From Legionellales bacterium (lineage in GTDB: Bacteria > Pseudomonadota > Gammaproteobacteria > Eutrophobiales > Eutrophobiaceae), in contig PBJS01000008.1 of assembly GCA_002721165.1 (NCBI GenBank), positions 54,176 to 71,570 of the forward strand: 17,395 nucleotides of DNA. The letters run 5' to 3'. The translations under genes were made by a program, and so were the position numbers. The notes below the pieces were generated by a model, which was not told where the DNA came from, made no database searches, and saw nothing but the letters and a program-made list of their open reading frames with translations. Below are positions 16,314 to 17,395 of the stretch, piece after piece (the first letter of the stretch is position 1; the number at the start of each line of letters is the position of its first letter).

Positions 16314-16358
16314 TAATTACATACTCCTTTATTAAATTAATAACTTTAGTTTAATTAA

Positions 16359-17312
16359 TTAACCTGACTTGGCAGCAATTTGATCAGCTTGTGCAATAAC
16401 ATTGCGAGCCATGCGCTCTGATGCTATATCAATCATTTTGCCATCAAGTTGTGCCGCACCCTTTCCTGCCTTAGCGGCTTCTTCAAGAGCCTCTAATACA
16501 CGGCGTGCTCGGGTAACCTCTGCTTCGGGTGGAGACATTACTTCGTTTGCTAATGGTATTTGTTTTGGGTGAATTGCCCATTTACCTTCATAACCAAGTG
16601 CAGCAACACGTTTTGCTGCTGCTATAAATGCTGCATCATCACTAAAGTCTCCAAAAGGGCCGTCGATTGCTCGTAATCCAAAAGCACGACATGCAGTCAA
16701 CATATTTACCTGTGCAGCATGCCACTGATCATTTAACGCCCCATCGCAAATATAATCAGGGTTTAAACCACCAATCACTGTGGTCCGAGAACGCATGCTA
16801 GCCGCGTAATCTGCAACACCAAAATGTAGTGCCTCTAATCGTGGACTTGACTGTGCAATTGTCATAACGTTTGCGCCACCCAAAGCAGTCTCAATTAAGC
16901 ATTCCAGACCAATTTTTTTCTTTAATCCTACTGCGGTCTCGATCTGAGTAACAAGCATATCAACTGCATAAACATCTGCATCAGTGCCTACCTTAGGAAT
17001 TAAAATTGTATCCAAGTTATCGCCTGCTTGTTCTAAAATATCGACAACATCTCTATACATATAATGTGTATCTAAACCGTTAATTCGTACAGACACAGTT
17101 TTATTATTCCAATTGATATCATTTAATCCTTCAATAATATTTTTCCGAGCTTGTTCTTTATCGTCAGGTACCACAGCATCCTCACAATCAAGAAAAACAA
17201 AATCAGCATCGCTCTTCGCTGCTTTTTCAAACATTTCTGGACTTGAACCAGGTACAGCTAACTCACTTCTTTGTAAACGTGCTCGCGCTTGTTCATATTG
17301 TTTAAAACTCAT
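16359..17312 (-). CDS. mcl: L-malyl-CoA lyase
   Basis: Mcl splits malyl-CoA to acetyl-CoA and glyoxylate, closing the serine cycle and regenerating the glycine precursor. It is a 317-residue member of the CitE/HpcH aldolase superfamily. Visible motifs are LQRSELAVPGSSPEMFEKAA, VFLDCEDAVVPDDKEQAR (acidic metal site), VRINGLDTHYMYRDVVDI (substrate Arg), and LIPKVGTDADVYAVD. Also present are CLIETALGGANV (metal Glu), HFGVADYAAS (Asp) and GKWAIHPKQIPLANEVMSP. The match with Methylobacterium MclA, as I recall that sequence, runs along the whole length, so I prefer malyl-CoA lyase to citrate lyase beta subunit. ATG at 17312 has GAGG 9 bases upstream. It is the first operon gene seen here; upstream genes may lie beyond the window. 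Confidence 0.95.
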   Translation of the reverse strand: MSFKQYEQARARLQRSELAVPGSSPEMFEKAAKSDADFVFLDCEDAVVPDDKEQARKNIIEGLNDINWNNKTVSVRINGLDTHYMYRDVVDILEQAGDNLDTILIPKVGTDADVYAVDMLVTQIETAVGLKKKIGLECLIETALGGANVMTIAQSSPRLEALHFGVADYAASMRSRTTVIGGLNPDYICDGALNDQWHAAQVNMLTACRAFGLRAIDGPFGDFSDDAAFIAAAKRVAALGYEGKWAIHPKQIPLANEVMSPPEAEVTRARRVLEALEEAAKAGKGAAQLDGKMIDIASERMARNVIAQADQIAAKSG

Positions 17313-17395
17313 TTATCTATCCTCAAAAAAATTAAAAAAATTTAAATCTACTATTTTTTTTGATTTCTCTTTATTTTTAAAAGTTAAGCAGATAG
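17313..17395. other. AT-rich region upstream of mcl, cut by the window edge
   Basis: These 83 bases are almost entirely A/T runs. No ORF can be assigned and no promoter boxes stand out. It may be either a promoter region for mcl or a spacer after a further upstream serine-cycle gene; the window ends before this can be decided. Confidence 0.4.

Noticed and set aside
16359..17312. Citrate lyase beta subunit (CitE)
   Set aside because: No citD or citF is nearby, and the whole-length similarity and operon context point to malyl-CoA lyase.

Overview
The window reads as a piece of an AT-rich gammaproteobacterial chromosome that carries a methylotrophic (serine-cycle) carbon-assimilation block. The gammaproteobacterial assignment rests on the order pyrG-kdsA-eno-ftsB-ispD (positions 1-4649, all on the minus strand). 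This is a classic housekeeping run in that class, and KdsA (LPS Kdo synthesis) confirms a Gram-negative. I cannot name the genus. A marine methylotrophic or C1-oxidising gammaproteobacterium is an inference from gene content and low GC.

Layout. (1) Positions 1-4649, minus strand: pyrG, kdsA, eno, ftsB and a window-truncated ispD, tightly packed (pyrG and kdsA overlap by 14 bases). They look like one operon transcribed leftwards. (2) Positions 4650-4998: a 349-base divergent intergenic region with a short hairpin-rich stretch in the pyrG leader and a strong ribosome binding site for the next gene. (3) Positions 4999-6672, plus strand: fhs (formate-tetrahydrofolate ligase), closed by a strong bidirectional terminator at 6688-6717. 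(4) Positions 6716-9503: two divergent transporters, an MFS exporter-type protein (minus) and an AGCS-family sodium:alanine/glycine symporter (plus). The symporter is preceded by a 15-codon ORF that overlaps its start codon. (5) Positions 9533-17312, minus strand: mcl-mtkA-mtkB-hprA-ppc, followed by an archaeal-looking nucleotidyltransferase, as one compact operon.

How the genes fit together. In the serine cycle, C1 units on tetrahydrofolate join glycine to make serine. Serine becomes hydroxypyruvate, then glycerate (HprA), 2-phosphoglycerate, PEP (enolase), oxaloacetate (PEP carboxylase), malate, malyl-CoA (MtkAB), and finally acetyl-CoA plus glyoxylate (Mcl). The window encodes the HprA, Eno, Ppc, MtkAB and Mcl steps, plus Fhs, which loads formate onto tetrahydrofolate. 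Serine-glyoxylate aminotransferase, glycerate kinase, GlyA, MtdA and FchA are not present here. The AGCS transporter could supply glycine, the C1 acceptor, but that is inference.

Points most worth a second look: the nucleotidyltransferase at the end of the serine-cycle operon; a PEP carboxylase whose C-terminus lacks the usual Asn of the feedback-inhibitor site; a hydroxypyruvate reductase that appears to belong to a different subfamily from the classical methylotroph HprA; the short ORF coupled to the AGCS gene; and the junction between housekeeping and C1 genes upstream of pyrG. I saw no rRNA, tRNA, CRISPR array or insertion sequence.
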